Positions 44,884-54,953 are shown, counted from the first letter of the stretch. The stretch: 56,696 nt of DNA from Desulfovibrionaceae bacterium (GCA_009782775.1 WRIL01000014.1:1-56696), one strand, 5' to 3'. A program made the numbers and translations. Notes: generated from the letters alone by a model not told the origin.

Positions 44884-47800
44884 ATGACGTACAAAATTAG
44901 CGATTCCCGCCTCTATATAGAAAGGATTTCTTCCCGTCTGGGTTGGGGCATGCGCGTCAAACTCATTGTCCTGTTCATCGCGATCATGGTTATGCCGTTG
45001 ATCCTGGTGGCTGCCCTGGCTTGGCACCAGTCATGGAGCCTGGGGGAGGATGTCTTGCAGCGGGCCTTGAACCTGCATGATACGGCCAATTCCGCCCTGG
45101 TTTCCGCGGGCAAGATCGCCTCCCGTGACGCCATTGCCGCCTTGGACGATCTGGCCAGGGAAGACATAGAGCGCCTGGCTACGGATACGGCCTTCAGGGT
45201 GGCCGATTTTCTATATGCCAGGGACAGCGACGTCGCCATGGCCGCCCGCCTGGACCCCACAGTAGAGAATTACACCGGTTTCGTGCGCGACCGGATCGGA
45301 AGGCTGGTCAAACCAGGCCCGTGGCGTCTGCGCGAAGACGGGAAAAGCTGGGGACCGGCGATGGAACGGCGGGAGCGTGGCGGCCTTTTTTCATCCAACC
45401 AGGAAAACGACATATCCTTTCGTCACCGCGTGGCGGATGACTATGAGTATGAGACCAAACCGCTTTTTATGGAAATCACCTTCATTGATCTTAACGGGAT
45501 GGAAAAGTTGAAAGTCACCACCACCTCCCGTCTTTCCAGCGAATTGCGGGATGTCTCAAAGCGTGAGAATACCTATGTCCGGGCTGAAAACTACTTTCAG
45601 GAACTGAAAAAGCTTGCCCCGGGTGAAGTATATGTTTCCGATGTCATCGGGGCTTATGTCGGGACCAATATCATCGGCACCTACACTCCGGAAAACGCCG
45701 CCCACCGGGGCGTACCCTATGATCCGGAGAATATGGCCTACTCCGGACGGGAAAACCCGGTGGGCAGACGTTTTGAAGGCTTGGTGCGCTGGGGCGCGCC
45801 GGTGGTGAGGAACGGCAAGATAACCGGCTATGTGACCCTGGCCCTGGACCATGATCATATCATGGAATTTGTGGACCGGCTCATGCCCACCCCTGAGCGC
45901 TACACGGAGCTCCCGGACGCATCCGAGGGCAATTACGCCTTTATATGGGATTACAAGGGGCGCAGCATAGCGCATCCGCGCCACCATTCCATAGCCGGAT
46001 ACGATCCGGTCAACGGGGATCCCCAGACGCCATGGCTGGAGGACAGGATTTACAATGACTGGCAGGCTTCCGGCAAAACTTATGTGGAATTTATCGCCGA
46101 CGTGCCTGTCTTTGCGGATCAGTCCGTCAAAAAAAAGCCTGCGCCGGAACTGACCAAGGCCGGGCTGGTTGGACTGGACTGCCGTTACCTGAATTTTGCT
46201 CCCCAGTGTACCGGCTGGTTTGACCTTACCAGCGACGGCGGCTCAGGCTCTTTCGTCATTTTGTGGAGCGGCCTGAAAAAATTGACCACCGCGGCCACCA
46301 TTCCGTACTTCACCGGCATGTACGCGGCATCGCCGCGCGGCTTCGGTTTCGTGACCGTTGGAACCGGCTTGGATGATTTTCACCGGCCGGCTACTGAAAC
46401 CCAAAAGGTGATTGATCAGTTGGTGGATGATACGGATCAGGCCATGTCTGCCATGTCCAGGGATACCCAGGAAGCCATCAGCGCCAACCTCCTGAACGCC
46501 GCCGCCCGTTTGATCCTGGGAACCGGCGCCATCGCCGCCATCGTAATCCTCGTGGCCATCTTCCTGGCCTCGGCCTTTACCAACAGCATCAAAGACATCA
46601 TCAAAGGCATCTCCCGTTTCCGCGCGGGTTTTCGCGAATTTCGCTTCAATGCGGAAATTAAGGATGAAATGGGCGCCCTGACCGACGCCTTTGACGAGAT
46701 GGCCGAAAACATCGAAAAAAACCACGCCGGGGGACTGTTCATAACGGGTTTGGACATGCGTCTGATTTATCTGAACGATAATTCCCTGCAACGGATCGGC
46801 TCCACCCTGGAAGAAGCCAGGGGCAAGTATTACTGGGAGGTCACCCTGTTCCAGCGGGATTCCCAGGAAGACCCCATCTCCGCCCTGATGAACGGCACCG
46901 AACATTCGGCTTATTACTCGGCCCAGCTGGATCGCTATTTCCTGGGCAAGGCGGATTACTTCCGCAACCGCGACGGCGAACACTTGGGTTATATCGTCAC
47001 GGTCTCGGATGTGACCGAATTGCAACAGGCGGTGAACAGCGCCAACAACGCCAACCAGTCAAAAAGCGCTTTTCTGGCCAGGATGAGCCATGAAATACGC
47101 ACCCCCATGAACGCCATCCTGGGCATAGTCGGCATACTCCAGCGCAAGGTTGACGAGCCGGGCGAGCATCATGATATGGTTTTTATTTTAGACCACCTGA
47201 ACCAGATTGAGCGCTCTTCCAGGCATCTTTTGGGCCTGATCAACGATATCCTGGATATTTCCAAGATTGAGGCGGGCAAAATCGAACTGGCCCGTGAGCC
47301 TTTTGCCTTGGCCAAGCTCATTGGGGATGTTGGGGCCATTATCCGGCCGCGTTGCGTGGAGCGCAGCCTCGGTTTCGTGATCAACGCGGATCTGCGGGAA
47401 GGCTCCAATGTGCTCAGCGATGCCCTGCGTCTGCGCCAAGTGTTAATCAACCTGCTGGGCAATTCCGTCAAATTCACCGACCCCCCGGGGACCATATTCC
47501 TGACGGTCCGGGAGACCGAAGTGGATCAGGAAACGACGCTGGTTTACTTTGAGGTGAAGGATACCGGCATTGGTATGGATCTGAGCAAGTTTTCCAACAT
47601 GTTCAACCCTTTTGAGCAGGCCAACACCCAGATCAATCAGCGTTACGGCGGTACCGGGCTTGGTCTGTCCATCAGTCACAGCATTATCGGCATGATGGGG
47701 AGCGATATAACCGTCCAGAGCAATCCCGGCGAGGGCAGTGTGTTTTCCTTTGAGATCCGGCTGGAGCGAACGACAGCGGAGATAAAAGGCGAGGCTCTGA

Positions 47801-48213
47801 GCGACGAGGATTATTCGGCCATGCTGGATGGCAAACATGTCCTGCTGGCCGACGACGTTGACCTGAACCGGATGATCATCATCGAGATGCTGGAAGGTTT
47901 TAACCTCAGGGTGGATGAGGCTGAAAACGGCCGGAAAGCGGTGGATCTTTTTGAGGCCTCCGCTTCGGGCGACTATGACTTCATTCTGATGGACATCCAG
48001 ATGCCGGTTATGAACGGCTATGAAGCCGCCAACGCTATCCGGGCCTCTTCCCATCCCGATGCGAGCAAGGTGCCGATCATCGCCATGACGGCCAATGCCT
48101 TTAAAGATGATGTGGAGAGAGCCATGGAGAGCGGCATGAACGCGCATATCGCCAAGCCGGTGGAATTTTCCCTGATGCTGGCGACCTTCGCCAGGGTTTT
48201 GCGTCGCGTCTAG
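44884..48213 (+). CDS. large membrane hybrid histidine kinase with periplasmic sensor, PAS and receiver
   Basis: About 1109 residues. A first transmembrane helix (about 26-48), an unusually large periplasmic region of nearly 500 residues with a PDC/Cache-like part ([18 protein letters not shown], then [13 protein letters not shown]), a second transmembrane helix (about 545-565), HAMP, PAS (about 615-725), HisKA with His736 in [11 protein letters not shown], HATPase with [10 protein letters not shown], and a receiver with Asp1037 in [10 protein letters not shown]. The start is uncertain: ATG 44884 is used, no Shine-Dalgarno is visible, and the TTG at 44842 is in frame. There is no HPt in the protein. 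Its TAG overlaps the convergent diguanylate cyclase stop in CTAG. Confidence 0.9.
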   Translation: MTYKISDSRLYIERISSRLGWGMRVKLIVLFIAIMVMPLILVAALAWHQSWSLGEDVLQRALNLHDTANSALVSAGKIASRDAIAALDDLAREDIERLATDTAFRVADFLYARDSDVAMAARLDPTVENYTGFVRDRIGRLVKPGPWRLREDGKSWGPAMERRERGGLFSSNQENDISFRHRVADDYEYETKPLFMEITFIDLNGMEKLKVTTTSRLSSELRDVSKRENTYVRAENYFQELKKLAPGEVYVSDVIGAYVGTNIIGTYTPENAAHRGVPYDPENMAYSGRENPVGRRFEGLVRWGAPVVRNGKITGYVTLALDHDHIMEFVDRLMPTPERYTELPDASEGNYAFIWDYKGRSIAHPRHHSIAGYDPVNGDPQTPWLEDRIYNDWQASGKTYVEFIADVPVFADQSVKKKPAPELTKAGLVGLDCRYLNFAPQCTGWFDLTSDGGSGSFVILWSGLKKLTTAATIPYFTGMYAASPRGFGFVTVGTGLDDFHRPATETQKVIDQLVDDTDQAMSAMSRDTQEAISANLLNAAARLILGTGAIAAIVILVAIFLASAFTNSIKDIIKGISRFRAGFREFRFNAEIKDEMGALTDAFDEMAENIEKNHAGGLFITGLDMRLIYLNDNSLQRIGSTLEEARGKYYWEVTLFQRDSQEDPISALMNGTEHSAYYSAQLDRYFLGKADYFRNRDGEHLGYIVTVSDVTELQQAVNSANNANQSKSAFLARMSHEIRTPMNAILGIVGILQRKVDEPGEHHDMVFILDHLNQIERSSRHLLGLINDILDISKIEAGKIELAREPFALAKLIGDVGAIIRPRCVERSLGFVINADLREGSNVLSDALRLRQVLINLLGNSVKFTDPPGTIFLTVRETEVDQETTLVYFEVKDTGIGMDLSKFSNMFNPFEQANTQINQRYGGTGLGLSISHSIIGMMGSDITVQSNPGEGSVFSFEIRLERTTAEIKGEALSDEDYSAMLDGKHVLLADDVDLNRMIIIEMLEGFNLRVDEAENGRKAVDLFEASASGDYDFILMDIQMPVMNGYEAANAIRASSHPDASKVPIIAMTANAFKDDVERAMESGMNAHIAKPVEFSLMLATFARVLRRV

Positions 48214-49130
48214 CCCTCGCGCACCGCGTTGCGCCCGCTGTCCTTGGCGTTATACAGGGCCGTGTCCGACCGGCGGATCATCTCCTCTAGGCGTTCTCCC
48301 TTACGGTAGACGGTGTACCCCAGACTGATGGTGATCTGGGGCAGGTTTTCAAATTTGTGCTCCGCCACGCTTTTACGCAGTTTTTCCGCGATTACCCGGG
48401 TTTTTTCCTTCGCGCTCCCGGGTATGAGAATAATGAATTCCTCGCCGCCGTAACGGGCGATGATATCGTCCCGGCGCAGCTTGGAAGTCAGGGTTTTTCC
48501 CATATGAATCAGAACCATGTCGCCGGCTTGGTGCCCGAATTTGTCATTAATATCCTTGAAGTGATCGATATCCAGCATGATCATGGATAGAGGTTCATTT
48601 TCGTCGTCGGCCCGGCCCAGGTGTTCGGGGGCCAGCTCCATGAAGGCGGCGCGGTTCAGCACCTTGGTCAGCCCGTCCATACGGGATTTATTTTTGAAAA
48701 GTTCCAGATCATTGGTCAAAAGACGCTGCTCCAGAAGTTGCCCCCTGGCTTTGCGCAAAGTGGCTGCGCGTTCCTGATGAATATCCTTGAGCAGGCGCAG
48801 GGTGAGCACCTGGGCTCCCTGAAAGGCGATGGCCTCGGCGACTAGCCCCTCGGTCTCTGTGCACAGACCCTCCTCTTCCCATACCCCGGAGGTGATCATC
48901 CCCTTGGCATCCTCCTGGGAGAAGAATTCCTCCGCCCTTTCAAAAAAGAAGGCCAGCATATAGGAATGGGCCCAGGGGGCGGAACAATAGGGTTCTCCGT
49001 CTCCAGGAAAAAAGTTTTTGTAGAAATCTGGCGGCTTCCCCTGCACCGTGTACCGGCCGGGCTCCACCCGGAGCATCACCGCGATATCCAGATAGGCCAG
49101 GATATGCTCAGCGATGTTTATTTGCTTCAT
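48210..49130 (-). CDS. soluble diguanylate cyclase with uncharacterised N-terminal domain
   Basis: A 306-residue cytosolic protein. The N-terminal 115 residues contain an unrecognised domain with aromatic and acidic residues ([21 protein letters not shown]); a coiled coil (about 115-145) leads to the GGDEF domain (about 150-305) with [24 protein letters not shown] and active-site GGEEF. The RxxD inhibitory site (RRDD) is in place five residues before it, so activity and feedback inhibition are both expected. It starts 21 bases after the small GTPase gene and probably belongs to the same transcript; c-di-GMP synthesis could then be the output of the GTPase module. Confidence 0.9.
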   Translation of the reverse strand: MKQINIAEHILAYLDIAVMLRVEPGRYTVQGKPPDFYKNFFPGDGEPYCSAPWAHSYMLAFFFERAEEFFSQEDAKGMITSGVWEEEGLCTETEGLVAEAIAFQGAQVLTLRLLKDIHQERAATLRKARGQLLEQRLLTNDLELFKNKSRMDGLTKVLNRAAFMELAPEHLGRADDENEPLSMIMLDIDHFKDINDKFGHQAGDMVLIHMGKTLTSKLRRDDIIARYGGEEFIILIPGSAKEKTRVIAEKLRKSVAEHKFENLPQITISLGYTVYRKGERLEEMIRRSDTALYNAKDSGRNAVREG

Positions 49131-49151
49131 GCCCGTTTCCTCGCGAGGTAA

Positions 49152-49649
49152 TCATACGCCCATCATGGCCCTGGCGAGGGAGATGAAGGCATCTTCCACC
49201 GCCTGCCCTGTTTTGGCGCTGGTGGCAAAAATGTTCCAGCCGTCTTTTTTAAGGGCTTCAAGCTCTTGTCTGCTTATTTCCCATTCCTTGGCCAGGTCGG
49301 CCTTGTTCACCAGCAGACAGTGAGGTACCGGTCCGGCCATTTCCAGGGACTTGGCGCGTAGATCTATGGCAATATCCAGGGTTTCGCGCCTGGTTCCGTC
49401 AGCCACCACGAAAAAACCCATGGCTCCGCGCATGTAGGATATGTTTACCTCGGCATAGATATCCTGGCCTTCCAGGTCCCATAGCACCAAGCTGAACTCC
49501 TGCCCGTCAAGACGCAGATCTTTTTTGCTGATTTTTACTCCCACCGTGGACAGGTAGCGATCTGAAAATATGGAATGCACATACTGTTGCACCAGGGCGG
49601 TTTTACCCACCGCAAAGGCTCCCAGCATACAAATTTTTTTGCTTATCAT
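49152..49649 (-). CDS. Rab/Ras-like small GTPase
   Basis: A 165-residue single-domain GTPase with all five G motifs: G1 GAFAVGKT, G2 Thr in YLSTVGV, G3 WDLEGQD, G4 NKAD and G5 TSAK. The glutamine after G3 (position equivalent to Ras Gln61) is kept, so intrinsic hydrolysis is possible. No prenylation or membrane segment is present. The start is set at MISKKICMLG, which matches the beginning of the G domain; an ATG nine codons upstream (49676) is open but neither has a good Shine-Dalgarno. It lies between an OmpA/BON membrane protein and a diguanylate cyclase. Bacterial relatives such as MglA work with roadblock-domain partners. Confidence 0.9.
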   Translation of the reverse strand: MISKKICMLGAFAVGKTALVQQYVHSIFSDRYLSTVGVKISKKDLRLDGQEFSLVLWDLEGQDIYAEVNISYMRGAMGFFVVADGTRRETLDIAIDLRAKSLEMAGPVPHCLLVNKADLAKEWEISRQELEALKKDGWNIFATSAKTGQAVEDAFISLARAMMGV

Positions 49650-49752
49650 GGCACGCTCAGGCAGGTTACATTTCATGGAGGATCAGCGGAGGCTACACTG
49701 TTTTCCAAATGGATTCAAGGTCGCGCCCGCTACGCGGGGCACAGCGGCCGCG

Positions 49753-51618
49753 CTATTGCAAAAAGTCCAGGGGTGCATCGCCGGCGCGGCTGAGGCGCAC
49801 GCGCATCTCTACCCTGCGGTGGCTCTGGTCCGCCTTGGGCGCGCTGGACTCGGGATAGTCAGCCCCCAGACCGTATATGCTGATGGGCATGCTGGAACCT
49901 TTGGAATAAAGCATGGCGGCGATGGTTTTGGTCCTGGCCTGGCTGATTTCGTAGTTGACCTGTGGGGAACCGGTGGCGTCGGCATGTCCGTAGATGGTCA
50001 TGCTTACCAGCAATCCCATCTGCCCGGCCAGCTTTTCCATGTTCACCAAAGTGTCCACCGCGGTGTTCAATTTGGGCAGATCCTGCGGGATCGGGGTATC
50101 CCGCCCTGAGGGGAATTCCACCACCGTATTTTCCACTTCGCGGATCATCGCTAGGATGGCGCTCATGCGCGGGTCGGAAATTTTTTTTATATCCACGTCG
50201 CGTACGCCGGGGATGAGCATGGCCCGGTGGCGGGCGTTCATAATCCATTCCATGGTAGCTGTGCCGGAAAGATGGAGTACGCCGTCATGGAGGCGCATTT
50301 GCGCCGTTTCCGGCGGGAGGATCGTTTCATCAATCCGCGCCCGCACCATCAATGGGTCGTAGGAAATAAAGGGCAGCATCCTGAATCCGAAGGCCTCCGG
50401 ATTATGGGAACTCTCCCGGAGCACCGCCTCAGGGCTGCGGGCGTGCTTGTCCTTGAGTCCGAAAATCTGCCAGGGGTCTTTATCGCTTGGCTCCACATGG
50501 AAAATCACGAATCCTGGCTCCTGCCGCAAACGGTCGGCCGCTTCCCAGAGGTTTTTACTGATGCCCAGGAGTCGGGCGTTTTCTTCTTTAAGCAGTTTTT
50601 CCGTCTGGTAATCCTTCCATTTGTAATGGGCGAGACCGCCGATCAGGGCGCTGAGGCATAAAAAAAACAAGATTTTCGTCCAGATGGGGATTGGGCGATC
50701 CTCATCCACGAAATGGGCCCGCAAGAGTTTTTCCAATTGTGGGGCGCAGGCGGCGAAGGGGGCGGCATCTCCGTTGAATTGTTCCAGCTTATCGCCGTAT
50801 TCCACCAGGATGTATTCCAGGCAGGAGCGCATCTGTTCCCGGAAATCGGCGGGAGGGACGCCGCGCACAATACAGGCCAGGTAGGCCAGGGGGTGCTTTT
50901 CCACCATGACCGTGCGCTCGCCGTGCTGCATGGATTCCAGGTTTCCTTCCTTGCCGCTGGCCAGGCAGTCCTGGACGAAGTCCTGGATGGCCGTCAGCAT
51001 GGCCGAGATCATGCCGGCATCGGGGACGTCAATGTTTTCGTCCGCCAACTGCATCAGGTTTATGCCTGTGTGGCTGTGGATGAGAAAAACCTCTTCCACC
51101 CGGTAAACCAGGGTGTGCAACAGCACCACCTCGCTGAAACTCTTGCCCGAGCGCAGGCCTTCAAGACGCCAGCGCAGACCTTTCCAGGAAAAAGACATTT
51201 CCATGCTTTTGCTGAAATTGCCCAGCATTCCCCGGAAGCTTTCGGAAATGGATTTGCGGATGGTCGGCCCCATCAGGGGGAAGAGGGCATCGGTGAATTC
51301 TCTGCGGTTGGTCCGCAGGGAACTGCGCACCAGTTTGCCGACCAGCGGGGATAAGGCCAGATCCAGGTTGTCGTCTTTATTGGCGCGCAGGATCAGAGCT
51401 TCGGCGATGATCCTGCTGAGGTGCTCGGTTTCGGTGCTCCGGTTTTTGGTCTGGGTGGCCAAATGGTGGAGCATGTTCAGCTCTTTTTGAAAAAGCAGGG
51501 AACGCAACCTAGCTAGTTCGCGATCCTCGGGTTCAGGGCGGTTTTCGGCGTCCGGCGAGTGTTTCGTGTGCCGGTGCTGCCTTTTGTCGTTTGTGTTGTG
51601 CCGGGCGTCGTCACTCAT
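49753..51618 (-). CDS. inner-membrane protein with cytosolic roadblock/longin-like region, BON and OmpA domains
   Basis: A 621-residue protein of unusual layout. Residues 1-300 are cytosolic, polar and helical at first; about 158-245 (VYRVEEVFLIHSHTGINLMQL and a following helix and strand VEKHPLAYLACIVRG) resembles a roadblock/longin fold, the kind that binds small GTPases. One transmembrane helix (about 310-332) follows, then a periplasmic part with a BON-like segment (about 443-480, DGVLHLSGTATMEW and IPGVRDVDIKKI) and a C-terminal OmpA peptidoglycan-binding domain (about 496-612, GHADATGSPQVNYEISQAR). It thus could connect the GTPase in the cytosol to the cell wall. It overlaps the coiled-coil gene by eight bases. 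The roadblock call is by eye. Confidence 0.75.
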   Translation of the reverse strand: MSDDARHNTNDKRQHRHTKHSPDAENRPEPEDRELARLRSLLFQKELNMLHHLATQTKNRSTETEHLSRIIAEALILRANKDDNLDLALSPLVGKLVRSSLRTNRREFTDALFPLMGPTIRKSISESFRGMLGNFSKSMEMSFSWKGLRWRLEGLRSGKSFSEVVLLHTLVYRVEEVFLIHSHTGINLMQLADENIDVPDAGMISAMLTAIQDFVQDCLASGKEGNLESMQHGERTVMVEKHPLAYLACIVRGVPPADFREQMRSCLEYILVEYGDKLEQFNGDAAPFAACAPQLEKLLRAHFVDEDRPIPIWTKILFFLCLSALIGGLAHYKWKDYQTEKLLKEENARLLGISKNLWEAADRLRQEPGFVIFHVEPSDKDPWQIFGLKDKHARSPEAVLRESSHNPEAFGFRMLPFISYDPLMVRARIDETILPPETAQMRLHDGVLHLSGTATMEWIMNARHRAMLIPGVRDVDIKKISDPRMSAILAMIREVENTVVEFPSGRDTPIPQDLPKLNTAVDTLVNMEKLAGQMGLLVSMTIYGHADATGSPQVNYEISQARTKTIAAMLYSKGSSMPISIYGLGADYPESSAPKADQSHRRVEMRVRLSRAGDAPLDFLQ

Positions 51619-52300
51619 GCTTTTTATCAGGCGCTCCGCGTTTCAGGGTTTTGCCCGGTTCCGCGTCCTGTTGGTCGCTTAATTTAATCGCCAGTTCGGC
51701 AAGCGCGCTTGAAAGGGATGAGCGGTAAACTACGTTCTGGCGCATATGCATATTGATGTCGCCGACTGCTTTCATGGCGTCCTGGTGGCGTCCTTCCAGT
51801 TTTGCCGAGAGGGTGCCGCTTTCCGCAAGCATCAGGGCGCGCAGTTCCTGATCCACCGCGTTCAGGGTATCCGCGACTTTGATAATTCTGACCTCCAAGG
51901 TGTCATTCGTGGCTGTTATGGCTCTGTTCAACTGGGCCAGGGCCTCATCCCGCTCGCGCCGTTCATTTTTGAAATCAGCGCTCCGGTGTCGCTCCTCGTT
52001 TTGCAGGGCGGCGGCCCGTTCCCGTTGTTCAATTTTCAGCATCTTATCCCATTCAGTCCGTTCTTCCTCCAGGCGTTTCACTAGGGAGGCGGCTTCGCTC
52101 TTCAGGAAGTTTTCCAAAGAATCCATCCGGATATTCATGGCTTCGCGGACATCGTTGATCTCCTGCGCCAGTATTGTCTCCTGGCGCTGGAAACGTTGTT
52201 CCATATCTTTCAGATGCGAACCGAAAAGCAGTTCGCGCACTTGCTGCATGGAGGTATTTTCCTGGGGATTCGCGGGTTCTTCCGGGTTATGTCTGGGCAT
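51611..52300 (-). CDS. cytosolic coiled-coil protein
   Basis: A 229-residue charged protein without signal or membrane segments. From about 25 to 190 it is predominantly heptad-like coiled coil rich in Glu, Arg and Lys (KDMEQRFQRQETILAQEIND, RDEALAQLNRAI), ending in a basic tail. Comparable small coiled-coil proteins serve as scaffolds; no family was recognised. It is the first gene of the minus-strand unit with the OmpA-type protein (eight-base overlap), GTPase and diguanylate cyclase. AGGAC about eight bases before the ATG is a weak ribosome site. Confidence 0.75.
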   Translation of the reverse strand: MPRHNPEEPANPQENTSMQQVRELLFGSHLKDMEQRFQRQETILAQEINDVREAMNIRMDSLENFLKSEAASLVKRLEEERTEWDKMLKIEQRERAAALQNEERHRSADFKNERRERDEALAQLNRAITATNDTLEVRIIKVADTLNAVDQELRALMLAESGTLSAKLEGRHQDAMKAVGDINMHMRQNVVYRSSLSSALAELAIKLSDQQDAEPGKTLKRGAPDKKHE

Positions 52301-52597
52301 GTTCCGTCCTGCTGTTATGGATGTGCGACAAACGCGCGTATTTTTAGAATGTTTCCGGCCGTGCCGGTTGAGTCGATGCGGCCTGGGATGGATACTTTCA
52401 GAGATTTACAACTAATTTATTCCGTCTGGGGTTGCAAGTATTTTCAGGCCCGCGCCGCCTTCGCCATAAGTATGCGCAGGTTGCTGAGAGCCGTGGACGA
52501 AGCGGGCGCTGGGAATTTTTAGATGGCTTCCGTTGTATTTATTTGCTAAAGAAAACAGTATATTTTTATACCCAAGGCAAATAGGACGTCTCACTTT
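52301..52597. other. divergent intergenic region between the GTPase-module operon and a kinase
   Basis: 297 bases with no convincing gene. A possible plus-strand promoter for the kinase is TTGCTA (52543-52548), 16 bases, TTTATA (52565-52570). No clear promoter for the minus-strand operon was found. A 44-codon frame beginning at about 52388 has no ribosome site worth the name and is not called. Confidence 0.35.
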
Positions 52598-54193
52598 ATG
52601 GAAAACCTGATACGTCAAACACTGGATGCGGCGGAAGAAAAGATCGCCAGTCTGGAAGAGCGGTTGCGTCTGATCGAAGCGGCCAGGGATGAATTTGTGG
52701 CCAATATCAGCCATGAAATCCGTACCCCCATGAATATCATGATCGGCATGCTGCACTTGGCTCTGCAGACGGAACTTAGCGGGAAACAGCGCGAATATAT
52801 TGAAAAGGCGTCCAATTCCGCCAAGAATCTCGCGAGGATTTTTGAAGAGTTACTGGATTTTTCAGATATTCGTTCCGGGCGTTTGCAGGCGGACAAGGCT
52901 TCCTTCCGCCTGGGCGACCTGGTGAACAAAGCCATGGATGGCATACGGGACAGGGCGGAGGAGAAAAAACTGGCCCTAAAGCTGAACTGGCCCGAGGGTA
53001 AAAGCCCGACGGGGAGTTCTTGGCCTGAGGCCCGTTTTGTGGGCGCGCCGGCGCGCCTGGGACAGGTGCTCGCGCACTTGCTGGAAAATGCCGTGAAATT
53101 TACCGAACGGGGCGAAGTTTCCCTGACGGTGCAGGAAGAAGGACAACCCCAAGCCGCCGGAGACCCAGACCAGGAAACGGTGTTGCGTTTTTCCGTGGCC
53201 GATACCGGCGTAGGCATAAGCCGGGAGGATCAGGCGGCTCTTTTCAACCCGTTCAGGCAGATTGACGGTTCCGCCACCCGCAGCTACGGGGGCACAGGCT
53301 TGGGGCTTTTTGTGTGCCGGCGTCTGGTGGAAATCCTGGGCGGACAAATTTGCTGCGAGAGCGAGGCCGGTAAGGGAACGGTCTTTCACTTCACCATCCG
53401 CTGTCTCCCTGATTCCGGCAGTTCGCTAGTTTCGCCAGTTTTGCCAGTCCCGCCGGTTCTGACGGTCCCGTCAGTCCAGGATGACGCAGACCCAGGGGCA
53501 TCCTCCTACCAGTCTTCTTCCGCCGCCTCGGGCGATGAAGCCGGGAAGGCCTGTGCCTCCGCTCCGGTTGCGTCCGGCGTAAGCCTTCTGTGCGGGGTAT
53601 ATGAGGACGAGGCCGCCCTGCGCCAGCATCTTTGCAGTAAGGCTACGTTTTATATGGAGTTGTTCGGAAAGGGGCGTAAAGGTTTCAGCGAACAACTGGA
53701 TCAGTTGCTCAAATTGACGCATGGCGGCGCCTGGGAAGAAGCCCGGATGCTGGCCCACGGCCTGACCGGGCAGATCACCGCTCTGGGCGCTGAAAAAGCC
53801 CGGCTCGCGGCCGAGGATTACGAACACGCCCTGCATCTTTGTCCCGCCCAGCCGGAGAAGCTGGAAGATTTTCTGCGCCGTCTGCGGGAAATTTTGGAAG
53901 AGGTGGAGGCGGATTTATCCCTCCTTATGGACGAATTGGGTGAGGTTCGTATGTCGGAAGAAAATCCGGCTGACCAGCGGATTCTTCTGGATTTCTTGTC
54001 TGAACTGTATAATTTCGCCCAAGACGGCAAACTCATTGATTGCAAAAAAACCATGGCCCGGGGCAAGGATCTTGCCTGGCCGGCGGAACGCCGCAAATTG
54101 ATGGAAGAAATGGACTATGCCGTTTCAAGATATGATCTGAAAAAAGCCATGAACCTTAGCCTGGAACTGCGCGAACTGTTGGAGCAAAAATGA
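52598..54193 (+). CDS. soluble histidine kinase with HPt domain and no receiver
   Basis: A 531-residue cytosolic kinase. A short coiled coil leads directly to HisKA with His39 in [11 protein letters not shown], then HATPase (about 150-270, DTGVGIS and GGTGLGLFV). A low-complexity linker (about 275-330) contains six V-x-x triplets, followed by an HPt domain (about 355-445) with His387 in AHGLTGQITALGA. A last helical domain (about 455-531) is unassigned. Kinases with HPt normally carry a receiver between; here it is missing, so the phosphate must go through a receiver in trans, such as those of the nearby hybrid kinases. It has no sensor domain and probably receives input by protein contact. 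It diverges from the GTPase-module operon. Confidence 0.9.
   Translation: MENLIRQTLDAAEEKIASLEERLRLIEAARDEFVANISHEIRTPMNIMIGMLHLALQTELSGKQREYIEKASNSAKNLARIFEELLDFSDIRSGRLQADKASFRLGDLVNKAMDGIRDRAEEKKLALKLNWPEGKSPTGSSWPEARFVGAPARLGQVLAHLLENAVKFTERGEVSLTVQEEGQPQAAGDPDQETVLRFSVADTGVGISREDQAALFNPFRQIDGSATRSYGGTGLGLFVCRRLVEILGGQICCESEAGKGTVFHFTIRCLPDSGSSLVSPVLPVPPVLTVPSVQDDADPGASSYQSSSAASGDEAGKACASAPVASGVSLLCGVYEDEAALRQHLCSKATFYMELFGKGRKGFSEQLDQLLKLTHGGAWEEARMLAHGLTGQITALGAEKARLAAEDYEHALHLCPAQPEKLEDFLRRLREILEEVEADLSLLMDELGEVRMSEENPADQRILLDFLSELYNFAQDGKLIDCKKTMARGKDLAWPAERRKLMEEMDYAVSRYDLKKAMNLSLELRELLEQK
53429..53482 (+). repeat. six 9-bp repeats encoding a V-x-P-like linker
   Basis: Six consecutive 9-base units inside the kinase gene encode the tripeptides VSP-VLP-VPP-VLT-VPS-VQD. 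Units share the GTY-x-C pattern and are degenerate. It forms a flexible, proline-rich spacer between HATPase and HPt, and the repeat could vary in number between strains. Confidence 0.6.
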
Positions 54194-54239
54194 GCCCGCG
54201 TGGCGGGGGCATCATCTTGTATTCGTGAGGAGGTTTTTT

Positions 54240-54914
54240 GTGAATACCATCATTTTCGGCCCCAACGGCAGCGGTAAAGGCACGCAAGGGACGCAGCTCC
54301 GTAAAAAATATCCGCAGATGGCCCACATCGAATCCGGGGCGATATTCCGCGAACACACAAAAAACGGCACGGAACTCGGCAAAAAAGCCCAAGCCTATAT
54401 GGATCGGGGCGATCTGGTCCCGGATGAAATCACTATTCCCATGATTCTGGATACCCTGCGGCAAAAAGGCGGCCAAGGCTGGCTCCTGGACGGTTTTCCG
54501 CGCAACCCGGCCCAAGCGGAAAAACTCTGGCAGGCCCTTCAGGCCGCGGGGCTGAAATTGGATTATGTGGTGGAGATCCAACTGGCCCGCCGGCTTGCCC
54601 AGGATCGCATCCTGGGACGTCGGATCTGCGCAAATGATCCTAACCACCCGAATAACGTCTTCATTGAGGGCGTAAAGCCGGTGGATGGCCGCTGCCGGAT
54701 CTGCGGCGGAGAAATCTCCGCCAGGGCCGACGACCTGAACGAACAGGCCGTCAGCAAGCGCCATGACATCTATTATGACGGCCAGGTCGGCACCTTGGCC
54801 GCCGTCGCCTACTTCAAAAAAATCGCGGACCAGGGACAGACCGGGTACATTGAGCTTGACGGAAGCGGGGAAATAGAAGAGGTGGGCAAAAAGCTGCTGG
54901 AAAAGCTCGCCTAG
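54240..54914 (+). CDS. adk: adenylate kinase
   Basis: Interconverts ATP, AMP and ADP. A 224-residue long-type enzyme with P-loop GPNGSGKGTQ, the AMP site GAIFREHTKNGTELG, DGFPRNPAQ and a LID domain. The LID carries C-x2-C only at its end (CRICGG) and an R-R-I-C-A segment earlier, giving the four-position metal-binding arrangement of Desulfovibrio-type Adk. The start is GTG 54240 with AGGAGG at 54228-54233 and a six-base spacer; the longer frame runs through that ribosome site. It is followed by a terminator-like hairpin. Confidence 0.95.
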   Translation: MNTIIFGPNGSGKGTQGTQLRKKYPQMAHIESGAIFREHTKNGTELGKKAQAYMDRGDLVPDEITIPMILDTLRQKGGQGWLLDGFPRNPAQAEKLWQALQAAGLKLDYVVEIQLARRLAQDRILGRRICANDPNHPNNVFIEGVKPVDGRCRICGGEISARADDLNEQAVSKRHDIYYDGQVGTLAAVAYFKKIADQGQTGYIELDGSGEIEEVGKKLLEKLA

Positions 54915-54924
54915 CCGGGTTTCC

Positions 54925-54953
54925 AAAGGCGTTGGCAGCCGGGGGGCGCCTTT
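54925..54953 (+). terminator. probable terminator after adk
   Basis: AAAGGCG (54925-54931) pairs with CGCCTTT (54947-54953) around a 15-base loop. The T-run is only three long with a further GTT, so termination may be partial. Confidence 0.45.
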
